Source: Vulcaniibacterium thermophilum (GTDB taxonomy: Bacteria > Pseudomonadota > Gammaproteobacteria > Xanthomonadales > Xanthomonadaceae). From it: DNA of 64,000 nt. Shown one piece after another: positions 1-8,473 of the stretch. A program made the translations under genes and the position numbers. The DNA lies in contig NZ_VOHJ01000012.1 in the NCBI RefSeq assembly GCF_007923255.1, positions 1 to 64,000 of the forward strand, given 5' to 3'. Under the pieces are notes generated by a model that saw only the letters and a program-made list of their open reading frames with translations, made no database searches and had not been told where the DNA came from. Within the stretch, counting starts at the first letter, position 1, and every line of letters starts with the position of its first letter.

Positions 1-827
1 GCGCCGCGCCCGTGGCGCCGGCGCAGGTGGCGGCCCGCACCGCGACGCCGGGCGCCGACGCCTGGCGCCACGCGGATGCGCTGATCGCCGCGCTGCCCGA
101 GGCCGTGCGCGCGCCCGCGCGGCAGCCGGAGGCGGTGATGCCGGTGCTGCTGGCGTTGCTGCTGCACGAGGACGCGTCCATCGCCGAAGGCCAGCGCGCG
201 CTCATCGCCGGGCGCCTCGGGCCGCCGACCGCCGTCGCCGCCGAACGCCTGCGCGCCGAGGTCGCCGGCCTGCATCCGTCGCTGCGCCTGCCGCTGGCGG
301 AGCTGGCGTTCCCGGCGCTGCGCCGCCGTCCGCGTCCGGAGCTGGACGCCTTCATCGCCACCGTGGAAGCGCTGGTGCATGCCGACGGCGAGGTATCGCT
401 GTTCGAGTACTGCCTCGGCACCCTGCTGGCGACGCAGGTGCGCGCCTATCTCGACCCGGCGCGGCACGCGCGCATCGGCCGCCGCAAGCCCGGCGACGTG
501 CGCCGCGAGTTCGCCACCCTGCTCGCGGTGCTGGCGCAGGCCGGCAGCGCGGACGAGGCGCAGGCGCGACGCGCGTACCTGGCGGGCCTGAACCGCGTGC
601 TGCCGCGCGACCACCTCGACTACGCGCCGCCCGCCGCGGGCGTGCGCGCGCTGGATGCGGTGTGGGAACCGCTCGACCGGCTCGATCCGCTGGCCAAGCA
701 GGTGATGGTGGAGGCGCTGGCCGAGGCGGTGTCGCACGATGGCCGCATCACCGTTGCCGAGTCCGAACTGCTGCGCACCGTGTGCGCCGTGCTCGGCTGT
801 CCGCTGCCGCCGCTGCTGGCGGCGTAG
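1..827 (+). CDS. C-terminal part of a probable M48-family metallopeptidase with a TerB-like tail (5'-truncated)
   Basis: The frame is open to the left edge of the window, so the gene starts outside it; a GTG at 12 is only an internal valine candidate. About 274 residues are visible. They are Ala/Leu/Arg-rich and helical, with two acidic patches of the kind 'VEALVHADGEVSLFEY' and 'AEAVSHDGRITVAESE', which look like TerB-type helical repeats. From memory, xanthomonad M48 peptidases (HtpX/YfgC-like membrane proteases) carry a C-terminal extension of this kind. The catalytic HExxH part would lie upstream and is not visible, so the assignment rests on the tail alone. No signal peptide or membrane segment is present in the visible portion. 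A convergent GMC oxidoreductase gene ends 58 bp downstream. Confidence 0.55.
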   Translation, partial: AAPVAPAQVAARTATPGADAWRHADALIAALPEAVRAPARQPEAVMPVLLALLLHEDASIAEGQRALIAGRLGPPTAVAAERLRAEVAGLHPSLRLPLAELAFPALRRRPRPELDAFIATVEALVHADGEVSLFEYCLGTLLATQVRAYLDPARHARIGRRKPGDVRREFATLLAVLAQAGSADEAQARRAYLAGLNRVLPRDHLDYAPPAAGVRALDAVWEPLDRLDPLAKQVMVEALAEAVSHDGRITVAESELLRTVCAVLGCPLPPLLAA

Positions 828-884
828 CGCCGGCAACGCTCCTACAGCCGCTCCGACAGCCGCGCCTACAGCCGGGCGGCCCGA

Positions 885-2507
885 TCAGCCGGCAGCGCGC
901 AGCGGCGTGCGGCCGCGGATCAGATCGGCAGCGCGCTCGGCGATCATGATCGTCGGCGCGTTGGTGTTGCCGCCGGGCAGCGCCGGCATGACCGAGGCGT
1001 CGACCACGCGCACGCCCTCCACGCCGCGCACGCGCAGTTCCGCATCGACCACCGCGCGCGCGTCCTCGCCCATCCGGCAGGTGCCGACCGGGTGGTACAC
1101 GGTTTCGGCCTTGGCGCGGATGAAGGCGAGCAACTCCTCGTCGCTCGGATGCTCCTGCGACGGGTAGATCGGCGCGCCGCGGAAGGGCTCGAACGCCTTC
1201 TGCGCCAGCAGCGTCTGCGAGAGCCGCGCGCACTCCAGCATCATCCGCAGATCGAAGCCGTCCGGATCGCCGAGGTAGTTCGCCTCGATGCGGGGCTTGT
1301 CGCCGGCGCTGGCGCTGACCAGCCGGATGCGGCCGCGGCTGCGCGGGCGCAGGAAGCAGGCGTGGACGGTGAAGCCGTCGCCGGGCAGGCGATGGCGGCC
1401 GTGATCGTCGAGCATCGCCGGCACGAAATGGAACTGGATGTCCGCGCGTTCGTCGGGCGCGAGCGGCGATCGCGCGAAGCCGCCGGCCTCGGCGATGTTG
1501 CTGGTGCCCGGTCCGCGACGGCCGCGCAGGTAGTAGTCGAAAGCGATCGCGGTGTCGCTGAGACGGTCGTAGGTGATCCGCCGCGTCGCGTGCCGCACGG
1601 TGCAGATGTCCAGATGGTCCTGCAGGTTGGCGCCCACCTCGGGCGCGTCGACCACCGTTTCGATGCCGAGCCGCCGCAGCTCGCCGGCCGGGCCGATGCC
1701 CGACAGCATCAGCAGTTGCGGCGAGTTGATCGCGCCGCCGCACACCAGCACCTCGCGCGCGGCCGGAGCGTGGAACGCGCGGCCGCGATGCACGTAGGCC
1801 ACGCCGGTCGCGCGTCCGCGTTCGAAGGTGATGCGCGAAGCGTGCGCGCCGGTAAGCACGGTGAGGTTGCGGCGCCCGCGCGCCGGCTGCAGGTAGGCCA
1901 CCGCCGCCGAACAGCGCGCACCGTCCTTCTGCGTCACCTGATAGAGGCCGACGCCGAGCTGGTTCGGCCCGTTGAAATCGTCGTTGCGCGGCAGGCCGGC
2001 CTGCTCGCCCGCCTCGACGAACACGTGCGAAAGCGGATTGACGTAGCGCAGGTCCGACACGTACAGCGGGCCGTCGGCGCCGTGCAGCGCATCGGCGCCG
2101 CGCTGGTTGCGCTCGGCGCGGATGAAATACGGCAGCACGCCCGCCCAGTCCCAGCCGCGCGCGCCGGCCTGCGCCCACGCGTCGTAGTCGCGCGGCACGC
2201 CGCGGATGTAGCACATCGCGTTGATCGAGCTGGAGCCGCCCAGCACCTTGCCGCGCGGCCACCACAGCACGCGGTTGTCCAGTTGCGGTTCGGGCGCGGT
2301 GACGTAGTCCCAGTTCACGCCCTTCTTGCCGACCAGCTTGGCGAGGCCGGCGGGCATGTGGATGAACGGATGCCAGTCGCGCGGGCCCGCCTCCAGCAGC
2401 AGCACGTTGACGTCCGGGTCCTCGCTGAGCCGGTGGGCCAGCACGCAGCCGGCCGAGCCGGCGCCGACGATGATGTAGTCGTAGACCACGGGGCGGGCGG
2501 AAGGCAT
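885..2507 (-). CDS. GMC-family FAD-dependent oxidoreductase (choline/alcohol dehydrogenase type)
   Basis: The 540-aa product opens with a Rossmann FAD-binding motif (YIIVGAGSAGCVLAHRLSED, residues about 11-30). It continues with the GMC signature region 'WPRGKVLGGSSSINAM' near residue 85 and the second GMC signature 'GGAINSPQLLMLSGIGP' near residue 255. The C-terminal part ends in 'YHPVGTCRMG' and 'NTNAPTIMIAERAADLI', typical of choline dehydrogenase/AlkJ-like alcohol dehydrogenases, with the catalytic His in the HPVGTC block. The length matches the family (530-560 aa). It probably oxidises an alcohol to an aldehyde with FAD, but the substrate cannot be read from sequence. It is divergent from the transporter at 2616, and no betB or betT partner lies nearby, so the name betA is not justified. 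Confidence 0.9.
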   Translation of the reverse strand: MPSARPVVYDYIIVGAGSAGCVLAHRLSEDPDVNVLLLEAGPRDWHPFIHMPAGLAKLVGKKGVNWDYVTAPEPQLDNRVLWWPRGKVLGGSSSINAMCYIRGVPRDYDAWAQAGARGWDWAGVLPYFIRAERNQRGADALHGADGPLYVSDLRYVNPLSHVFVEAGEQAGLPRNDDFNGPNQLGVGLYQVTQKDGARCSAAVAYLQPARGRRNLTVLTGAHASRITFERGRATGVAYVHRGRAFHAPAAREVLVCGGAINSPQLLMLSGIGPAGELRRLGIETVVDAPEVGANLQDHLDICTVRHATRRITYDRLSDTAIAFDYYLRGRRGPGTSNIAEAGGFARSPLAPDERADIQFHFVPAMLDDHGRHRLPGDGFTVHACFLRPRSRGRIRLVSASAGDKPRIEANYLGDPDGFDLRMMLECARLSQTLLAQKAFEPFRGAPIYPSQEHPSDEELLAFIRAKAETVYHPVGTCRMGEDARAVVDAELRVRGVEGVRVVDASVMPALPGGNTNAPTIMIAERAADLIRGRTPLRAAG

Positions 2508-2615
2508 CGGCGGACCGTAAGCCCGCGGGATAGAGCAAATGCTCGGGGGCCGACGTCCGGCGCTGGCACCTGCACGGCGCGTCCGCTAACGTGCGCGCAC
2601 CCTCGCGGAGCCCGC

Positions 2616-3965
2616 ATGAGCACGCAGCCCGAACTTTCCCGCAGCGCGCGGCCCTGGACGGCATTGCAGGCGCATCTCGGCGACGCCGCGTTGTGGTGGG
2701 CGGCGCTGTACTTCTTCTCCCTGCTCACCGGCTACTACGTGCTGCGGCCGGTGCGCGACGCGATGGGCGCCTCCGCCGATGCCGCCGCGATCTTCCCGCG
2801 CGCCTGGCTGGAGTGGGCGCAGCGGCGCGGGTTCGAGCTGGGCGATTTCACCCTGCAGTTGCTGTTCACCGGAACCTTCGTGTCGATGCTGCTGCTGCAG
2901 CCGGTGTACGGCTGGCTGGTGTCGCGCCATCCGCGGCGGGTGTTCCTGCCGGCGGTGTACGGCGTGTTCATCGCCTGCCTGCTCGCGTTCTACTGGGCGT
3001 TCGACCGCGACGTCACCGGCCGCGGCGCCGCGTTCTTCGTCTTCATCGCGGTGTTCAACCTGTTCGCGGTGAGCGTGTTCTGGAGCTACATGGCCGACGT
3101 GTTCGACAACGAACACGCCAAGAAGGTCTACGGCTACATCGGCGCCGGCGGCACGGTCGGCGCCATGCTCGGGCCGCTGCTGACGCGCACGCTGGTCGAG
3201 CGCATCGGCGTGGGCAACCTGCTGCTGGTGTCGGCGTCGTTCCTCGCCGTGTGCCTGGTGTGCATCGTCCGCCTGCGGCCGTGGGCGCTGCGCCGCGAGC
3301 GCGCAGCGGGCGATGCGCGCGACGGGCGCGCGATGGGCGGCTCCGTGCTTGCCGGATTGCGGCTGGTGTGGGAGCGCCCGCTGCTGCGCGCGATCGCGCT
3401 GCTGATGTTCTTCGGCATTGGCGTTGGCACCATGCTCTACAACGAACAGGCCGCCATCGCGCGCCGGTTCTACGTCGACGACGAGGCGCGGACGGCGTAC
3501 TACGCCAACATCGATCTGGCCATCAACCTGCTGACGCTGACGGTGCAGGTGCTGCTGACGCGCTGGCTGTTGCGTCGCTTCGGCGTGGGGCCGCTGCTGC
3601 TGATTCCGGGCTTCGCGGTGTTGCTCGGCTTCGCGCTGCTGTCCGCATCGCCCTTGCCGGTGCTGGTGGCGGTGGTGCAGATCGTCACCCGTTCCAGCGA
3701 GTTCTCGCTCAACAAGCCGGCGCGCGAGACGCTCTACACCCGCGTCGACCGCGAGTCGCGCTACAAGGCGAAGGCGGTGATCGACACCGCCGTGTACCGC
3801 GGCGCCGATCTCACGTTCGTGTGGGCGCACAAGGCGGTCGCGGCGCTCGGCTCCTCGGCGGTGTTCCTGTTCGGAACGCTGCTCGCCGCCGGCATGACCT
3901 TCGGCGCATGGCGCGTGGTGCGGGCGCAGCGCACGCTGCCGTCCTCGCCGGTCGAACGGAGCTGA
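2616..3965 (+). CDS. MFS-type membrane transporter (NTP/NDP-translocase-like N-terminus)
   Basis: The 449-aa protein has about 12 hydrophobic segments. Near residue 33 it carries 'GYYVLRPVRDAMG', a hallmark I associate with bacterial proteins annotated as MFS or ATP/ADP-translocase-like. The ATG at 2616 was chosen because it follows a GCGGAG ribosome-binding site and because the sequence before it is charged and not conserved in character; longer readings of the frame run antisense through the GMC gene. The central loop is Arg-rich (about residues 230-245). The next gene begins 3 bp after the stop, so the two are probably co-transcribed. The substrate is unknown. The alternative is a general MFS drug or metabolite transporter. 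Confidence 0.75.
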   Translation: MSTQPELSRSARPWTALQAHLGDAALWWAALYFFSLLTGYYVLRPVRDAMGASADAAAIFPRAWLEWAQRRGFELGDFTLQLLFTGTFVSMLLLQPVYGWLVSRHPRRVFLPAVYGVFIACLLAFYWAFDRDVTGRGAAFFVFIAVFNLFAVSVFWSYMADVFDNEHAKKVYGYIGAGGTVGAMLGPLLTRTLVERIGVGNLLLVSASFLAVCLVCIVRLRPWALRRERAAGDARDGRAMGGSVLAGLRLVWERPLLRAIALLMFFGIGVGTMLYNEQAAIARRFYVDDEARTAYYANIDLAINLLTLTVQVLLTRWLLRRFGVGPLLLIPGFAVLLGFALLSASPLPVLVAVVQIVTRSSEFSLNKPARETLYTRVDRESRYKAKAVIDTAVYRGADLTFVWAHKAVAALGSSAVFLFGTLLAAGMTFGAWRVVRAQRTLPSSPVERS

Positions 3966-3968
3966 GCC

Positions 3969-5147
3969 ATGACCACCCGCCGTGACGTGCTCGCCGCCGG
4001 AATCGCCGCGGCGGGGCTGCTGTCCCTGGGCACCCTGCCGGTCGCCCGCGCGCGCAAGGCGAAGCGGCTGAAGATCCTGGTGCTCGGCGGCACCGGCTTC
4101 CTCGGGCCGCAGTTCGTGGAAGCGGCGCGCGCGCGCGGCCACACGCTCACCCTGTTCAACCGCGGCAAGACCAACCCGGACCGTTTCGCGGGCGAGGACT
4201 ACCGCGACATCGAACAGCTCCACGGCGACCGCAAGACCGATCTCTCCGCGCTGGAAGGCAAGCGCCGGTGGGACGCGGTGCTGGACACCTCCGCCTACAT
4301 CCCGGCGGACGTGACGCGCTCGGCGCGCCTGCTGGCCCCGCGCGTCGGCCAGTACCTGCTGATCTCGACCATCTCGGTCTACGCCCGCAACGACAAGCCG
4401 GGCATGGACGAATCGGCGCCGCTGATCGTGCTGCCGGACCCGACCGTCACCCAGGTGACCGGCGAGACCTACGGCGGCCTCAAGGCGCTGTGCGAGCAGG
4501 CCGCCGAGGCCGAACTGCCCGGACGCACCACCGTCGTCCGGCCCGGGCTGATCGTCGGTCCCGGCGATCCGACCGACCGCTTCACCTACTGGCCGGCGCG
4601 CGCCGACCGCGGCGGCGAGATCCTCGCGCCCGGCACGCCGCAGGATCCGACCCAGTTCATCGACGTTCGCGATCTCGCCGGATTCCTCGTCCACCTGATC
4701 GAGACGCGCACGACCGGCACGTTCAACGCCGATGCGGCACCCGGCACGCTGAGCATGGGCGCGGTGCTGGAGACGTGCCGGAAGGTCGCGCGCGACATGA
4801 ACGCGATCCGGTGCGTGCGCGCGCCCTGCGAACAACCGGCCGGCGCTTCCTCCACCCTCACCTGGGTGCCGGCCGATTTCCTCGACGCGCACAAGGTGGC
4901 CCCGTGGCAGGACATGCCGATCTGGATTCCGGCGCGAGGCGACTACGCGGGCTTCGGCCGTGTCAGCACCGCGAAGGCGCAGGCCGCGGGACTGCGTTAC
5001 CGCTCGCTGGAGGAGACCGTCCGCGCCACCCTGGCGTACTGGCGTTCGCTGCCGGCGGAGCGCCGCGCCAAACCGAAGGCCGGCCTGTCCCCCGGGCGCG
5101 AGGCCGAGGTGCTCAAGGCCTGGCATGCGCGCGGCGGAGCGGCCTGA
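3969..5147 (+). CDS. Exported NAD(P)-dependent epimerase/dehydratase family protein with Tat signal
   Basis: The 392-aa product begins with a twin-arginine signal (TTRRDVLAAGIAAAGLLSLG, residues 2-21) followed by a hydrophobic stretch ending near an Ala-Arg-Ala site. The mature part opens with the extended-SDR Rossmann motif 'LVLGGTGFLGPQ' (about residues 37-48). 'ISTISVYA' corresponds to the SDR catalytic Ser/Tyr region, and 'ETYGGLKALCE' supplies a YxxxK-like motif in which Tyr-Gly-Gly-Leu-Lys fits. Tat export of a nucleotide-binding SDR implies folding with its cofactor in the cytoplasm before secretion to the periplasm. It starts 3 bp after the transporter stop and ends 12 bp from the convergent FAD oxidase. 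Reaction and substrate are unknown. Confidence 0.8.
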   Translation: MTTRRDVLAAGIAAAGLLSLGTLPVARARKAKRLKILVLGGTGFLGPQFVEAARARGHTLTLFNRGKTNPDRFAGEDYRDIEQLHGDRKTDLSALEGKRRWDAVLDTSAYIPADVTRSARLLAPRVGQYLLISTISVYARNDKPGMDESAPLIVLPDPTVTQVTGETYGGLKALCEQAAEAELPGRTTVVRPGLIVGPGDPTDRFTYWPARADRGGEILAPGTPQDPTQFIDVRDLAGFLVHLIETRTTGTFNADAAPGTLSMGAVLETCRKVARDMNAIRCVRAPCEQPAGASSTLTWVPADFLDAHKVAPWQDMPIWIPARGDYAGFGRVSTAKAQAAGLRYRSLEETVRATLAYWRSLPAERRAKPKAGLSPGREAEVLKAWHARGGAA

Positions 5148-5159
5148 TTCCAGCGCAGC

Positions 5160-6608
5160 TCAGACGCCAGCCGCCTCGCTCGCCGGCGACGGCGCGGTGG
5201 CGGTCTCGATGGACTGCGGGTGTCGGAACGCGCCATCCGGATCGTAACGTTGCTTGATCGCCTGCAGCCGGGGGTAATGCGTGCCGTAGTAGGCGCGTCG
5301 CCATGTCGCCAGCGAGCGCTCGGCGTACCCTTGGTAGGCGTGACCGTTGGCGTGAGCGGAAAGCGCGGCATGCGATGCCTCGCACCAGCGGCGCGCCTCC
5401 GCGCGCAGCGCTTCAGTGGCGCGCGCGCCCGTGTACGCCGTGTGCCTGACCAGCATGCGCGCGTGGCGATGGATGAACGCGCCGTCGGATCCGGTCGCGT
5501 AGGCGCCGCCCCACGGCACCAGTTCGATCTCGCGGTGCAGCGCATACGCACGCGCCGAGCGGAGCGCATCGATGCAGGCATCGAGCGCGGGGCGTTCGAC
5601 AAGACGGTCGAAGAAATGCGATCGCGTCACTTGGAAGCCATGCGTACGGAACGGACGGCTCGGTTGCCAGGCGGGCTTGCCCGCGTGGTCGAGCAGCCCC
5701 GCGGCATAGGCCGCCACGTCGTTCGCACCCATGCGCCACGTTCGAAGGCGGGACGACAGCGGGCCCAGCGCCGCGATCAGCGCATCGTGGACCTCGCGCT
5801 GCGGACCGTCGTGGAAGATCAGTCCGTGAAGCTGGGCGATGCAGGCGACGTCGGGATCGTCAGGCGCAACGAGCGCGAGCGCAAGGTTGGCGCAAGCCGG
5901 AGCGTCGGGCGCGAAGCGCTGCCACCGCTGCACCAGCTCGGCCGCAAGCCCGATCGGCCACGTGCCGAGGCATGCGGTCGCTTCGGGCACGTCGTGCACG
6001 GCCATTTCCAGCGAGGTAACCACGCCGAAGCCGGCGGCTCCTGCGCCGCGCAGCGCCCAGAACAGCTCCGGATGCGTATGCGCCGACGCATCGACGGCGC
6101 TGCCATCAGCCAGGACGACGCGAAAGCCTCGGACGCGGTCCGCCGCCAGGCCGTTGCGCCGTCCGAACATTCCGAACCCGCCGACCAGCGACAGTCCGCC
6201 GATCGCCACGGTGGGGCACCCTCCGGTGGGAACGGCAAGGCCCGAGGGCGACAACGCGGGCACCAGATGTTCACCGCACGCACCCGGGCCCAGGCGCACG
6301 CGGCGCTCCCCGTCGCGCATGCACGGTTCGATCGTGCGCATCGCGCCGAGGTCGATGATGGCGTGGGCGGAATGGGAGAAGTCGGCGAAGCAGTGTCCTC
6401 CGCTGCGGACGGCGAAGTCGCCGCCATGCGCGCGAACGAACGCGATCGCCTCGCGTACGTCCTCCTCGCTGCGGCAACGGATCAGCGCTTCGGGCGCCGC
6501 CAGCGTCTGGTCGGCGCTGAACTGCTTGAACGCATGGGCGATGTCCGCCTCCTCCGGCAGCACCACGCGGCCAGCCAGCCGGCGGGCGAGCATGCTCCAA
6601 TCAGGCAT
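5160..6608 (-). CDS. Berberine-bridge-enzyme-like FAD-linked oxidase, putative lanthipeptide tailoring enzyme
   Basis: The 482-aa protein has the PCMH-type FAD-binding fold. 'FAVRSGGHCF' places His72 where BBE enzymes attach FAD through the 8-alpha position, and 'VPTGGCPTVAIGG' places Cys131 where the second (6-S-cysteinyl) link forms. The 59-residue spacing is close to that of plant BBE, so bicovalent FAD is likely. The C-terminal BBE domain is clear ('YAERSLATWRRAYYG' and 'YDPDGAFRHPQSI'). No signal peptide is seen. Its start overlaps the end of the ABC exporter gene by 8 bp, so it is translated as the last gene of the precursor-synthetase-exporter operon. That position suggests oxidation of the modified peptide or of a linked substrate, which is inference. 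A detoxifying or sugar oxidase role is the alternative. Confidence 0.85.
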   Translation of the reverse strand: MPDWSMLARRLAGRVVLPEEADIAHAFKQFSADQTLAAPEALIRCRSEEDVREAIAFVRAHGGDFAVRSGGHCFADFSHSAHAIIDLGAMRTIEPCMRDGERRVRLGPGACGEHLVPALSPSGLAVPTGGCPTVAIGGLSLVGGFGMFGRRNGLAADRVRGFRVVLADGSAVDASAHTHPELFWALRGAGAAGFGVVTSLEMAVHDVPEATACLGTWPIGLAAELVQRWQRFAPDAPACANLALALVAPDDPDVACIAQLHGLIFHDGPQREVHDALIAALGPLSSRLRTWRMGANDVAAYAAGLLDHAGKPAWQPSRPFRTHGFQVTRSHFFDRLVERPALDACIDALRSARAYALHREIELVPWGGAYATGSDGAFIHRHARMLVRHTAYTGARATEALRAEARRWCEASHAALSAHANGHAYQGYAERSLATWRRAYYGTHYPRLQAIKQRYDPDGAFRHPQSIETATAPSPASEAAGV

Positions 6609-8421
6609 CGGCGCACTCCGACGCGAGGTCGTGCAGCCGTGCCTGCAGGCGGTAGAGCTCGGCGTACCGGCCGTTCGCGCGCAGCAGCTCCTCGTGGCTG
6701 CCTTGCTCGACCAGCCGGCCGCGGTCGAGCATGAAGATGCGGTCGGCGTTGCGCACGCTCGCCAGGCGGTGGGTGATCAGGATGACCGTCCGCTGCCGGG
6801 CGAGCCGGCGCAGGCTCTCGTACACCGCATGCTCCGCCTTCGGATCGAGCGGTGCGGTCGGCTCGTCCCAGATCACCAGCGGGGCGTCGCGGTACAGCCC
6901 GCGCGCGACGGCCAGCCGCTGCCATTGGCCGCTGGACAGATCCTGGCCGCCCTGGAATTCCCGGCACAGCAGCGTGTCCCAGCCGTGCGGCAGCATCTCG
7001 ACGACTTCCGCGGCCCGCGACTCCTCGGCCGCGGCCAGCAACGCGGTACGTTCGGGATCGCAACGCTCCGGGCGGCCCAGGCGCACGTTCTGTTCCGCGC
7101 TCCGCGGCCACCGGATCGGGTGCTGCTGGACCAGGGCGACCCGATCGGCGCGCGCGGCCGGATCGATCCGCGCGACATCGGTACCCGCCCACAGCACGCG
7201 TCCGCCATCGGCCCGGTAGAGCCCGGCGATCAGCTTGGCCAGGGTGGATTTGCCGGAGCCGTTCTCGCCCACCAGCGCCACGGTCTGGCCCGGTTCGATG
7301 GCGAGCGATACCTCTTCCAGCGCGCACCGCGTCGCGCCCGGGTAACGGAACGACACGCGCTCGAGTTCGATCCGCCCCGGCATGCGCGGCGCCGGCTCGC
7401 CGTCGGGTTCGCGCTGCTGCGCTGCATCGCGTACGAACTCGGCGTAGTCGCTGATGTACAGCGCCTTCTCGATCATCTCGTTGCCCGCTCGAACCAGTTG
7501 CGCCATCGCTGCGGACGTCGTGCGCAGCGCGATCGCCGCGGTGCCGGCGAGCGCCAGATCGAGCCATCCCTTGCCCAGCATCAGTCCGAGCCAGGCGAAG
7601 GTCAGCGCCAGGCCCACGCCGGTGGCGAAGCGTCCGGCCATCGTGAAGCGCGCTTCGCTCAGGCCGAGCGCGACCATGTGGCGTTCGAGCGCGACGGCGC
7701 TCGTGCGGTATTCCGCGATCAGGTAGTCCTGGGTGCGGTTGGCGCGGATCTCCGCGGCCGCTTCGCGCTGGGTCGCCAGCTCGGCCAGCATCTGCACACG
7801 TCGCATCAATGCGATCGTGGTCGGCATCGCCTCGTACTGCAGGCGCGCGGCGTGGAAGGCCGCCCATCCTTCCGGCAGCGCGGCGAAGAACAGGGCGAGC
7901 GGCAGCGTGGGATGCAGCAGGAACAGCGCGACCACCGCGCCGGCGAGCACGGCGCAGGCGCCCGCCATGTCCATCAACGCCGAGGCGGTGCCTTCGAAAT
8001 GCATGATCCCGCGGTCGCGCGCGCGGTGCAGCCGGTCGTAGAACCCGGCGTCCTCGAAACATGCCAGATCGGCGCGCAGCGCGGCCGCGTAAAGACGCTC
8101 CTCCGCGTGCCGGCGGACCGCCGGCACAATGTGGGCCTGCGCCGCTTTGGTCACGCCGTCGAGCGCGATATGCAGCCCGTAAAGCGCAGCCACGGTGGCG
8201 ATGGCCGGCATGGCGCCGCGCAGGCCATCGGCGATGCCGGCAGCCGCGAGCAGTTGCGAGAGCACCCGGTTCGCCCCCATGAGCATCGCCGCCAGCGCGG
8301 CCGCCGACCCTAGCTGCCCGAGTGCGACCAGCAGCGAAGCGCGCGGTGCCGCATGGCGGATCGCGCTGGCGATCGGACCTGCGGCCAGCGTCAGCCGGCG
8401 GATCACCTGCATCAGCGTCAT
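6601..8421 (-). CDS. ABC exporter (fused membrane and ATPase domains) of the lanthipeptide operon, lacking a C39 peptidase domain
   Basis: The protein is 606 aa from the ATG at 8421. An N-terminal six-helix ABC membrane domain spans about residues 20-310. The ATPase domain has Walker A 'GENGSGKST' (about 385-393), signature 'LSSGQWQRLAVAR' (about 494) and Walker B 'LVIWDEPTAPLDP' (about 513). The fused half-transporter layout fits a homodimeric peptide exporter. Unlike classical class II LanT proteins there is no N-terminal cysteine peptidase, since the frame before the start runs into the synthetase gene. The reading frame stays open upstream, and a non-ATG start nearer the synthetase stop (8474) is possible because no good ribosome-binding site precedes 8421. 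The stop overlaps the start of the FAD oxidase gene. Confidence 0.88.
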   Translation of the reverse strand: MTLMQVIRRLTLAAGPIASAIRHAAPRASLLVALGQLGSAAALAAMLMGANRVLSQLLAAAGIADGLRGAMPAIATVAALYGLHIALDGVTKAAQAHIVPAVRRHAEERLYAAALRADLACFEDAGFYDRLHRARDRGIMHFEGTASALMDMAGACAVLAGAVVALFLLHPTLPLALFFAALPEGWAAFHAARLQYEAMPTTIALMRRVQMLAELATQREAAAEIRANRTQDYLIAEYRTSAVALERHMVALGLSEARFTMAGRFATGVGLALTFAWLGLMLGKGWLDLALAGTAAIALRTTSAAMAQLVRAGNEMIEKALYISDYAEFVRDAAQQREPDGEPAPRMPGRIELERVSFRYPGATRCALEEVSLAIEPGQTVALVGENGSGKSTLAKLIAGLYRADGGRVLWAGTDVARIDPAARADRVALVQQHPIRWPRSAEQNVRLGRPERCDPERTALLAAAEESRAAEVVEMLPHGWDTLLCREFQGGQDLSSGQWQRLAVARGLYRDAPLVIWDEPTAPLDPKAEHAVYESLRRLARQRTVILITHRLASVRNADRIFMLDRGRLVEQGSHEELLRANGRYAELYRLQARLHDLASECADA

Positions 8422-8473
8422 GCGCCGGTCGGCAGGTTCGATACGCCAATAGGGCGTTTCCAGCCCGACGGTG

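Noticed and set aside
1092-2615. Long N-terminal extension of the MFS transporter frame
   Set aside because: It runs antisense through the GMC oxidoreductase and has no membrane or transporter character; ATG 2616 has a ribosome-binding site.
3969-5147. Tat-exported epimerase as a member of the lanthipeptide cluster
   Set aside because: It is on the opposite strand, convergent with the FAD oxidase, and follows the MFS gene by 3 bp, so it belongs to the transporter transcript.
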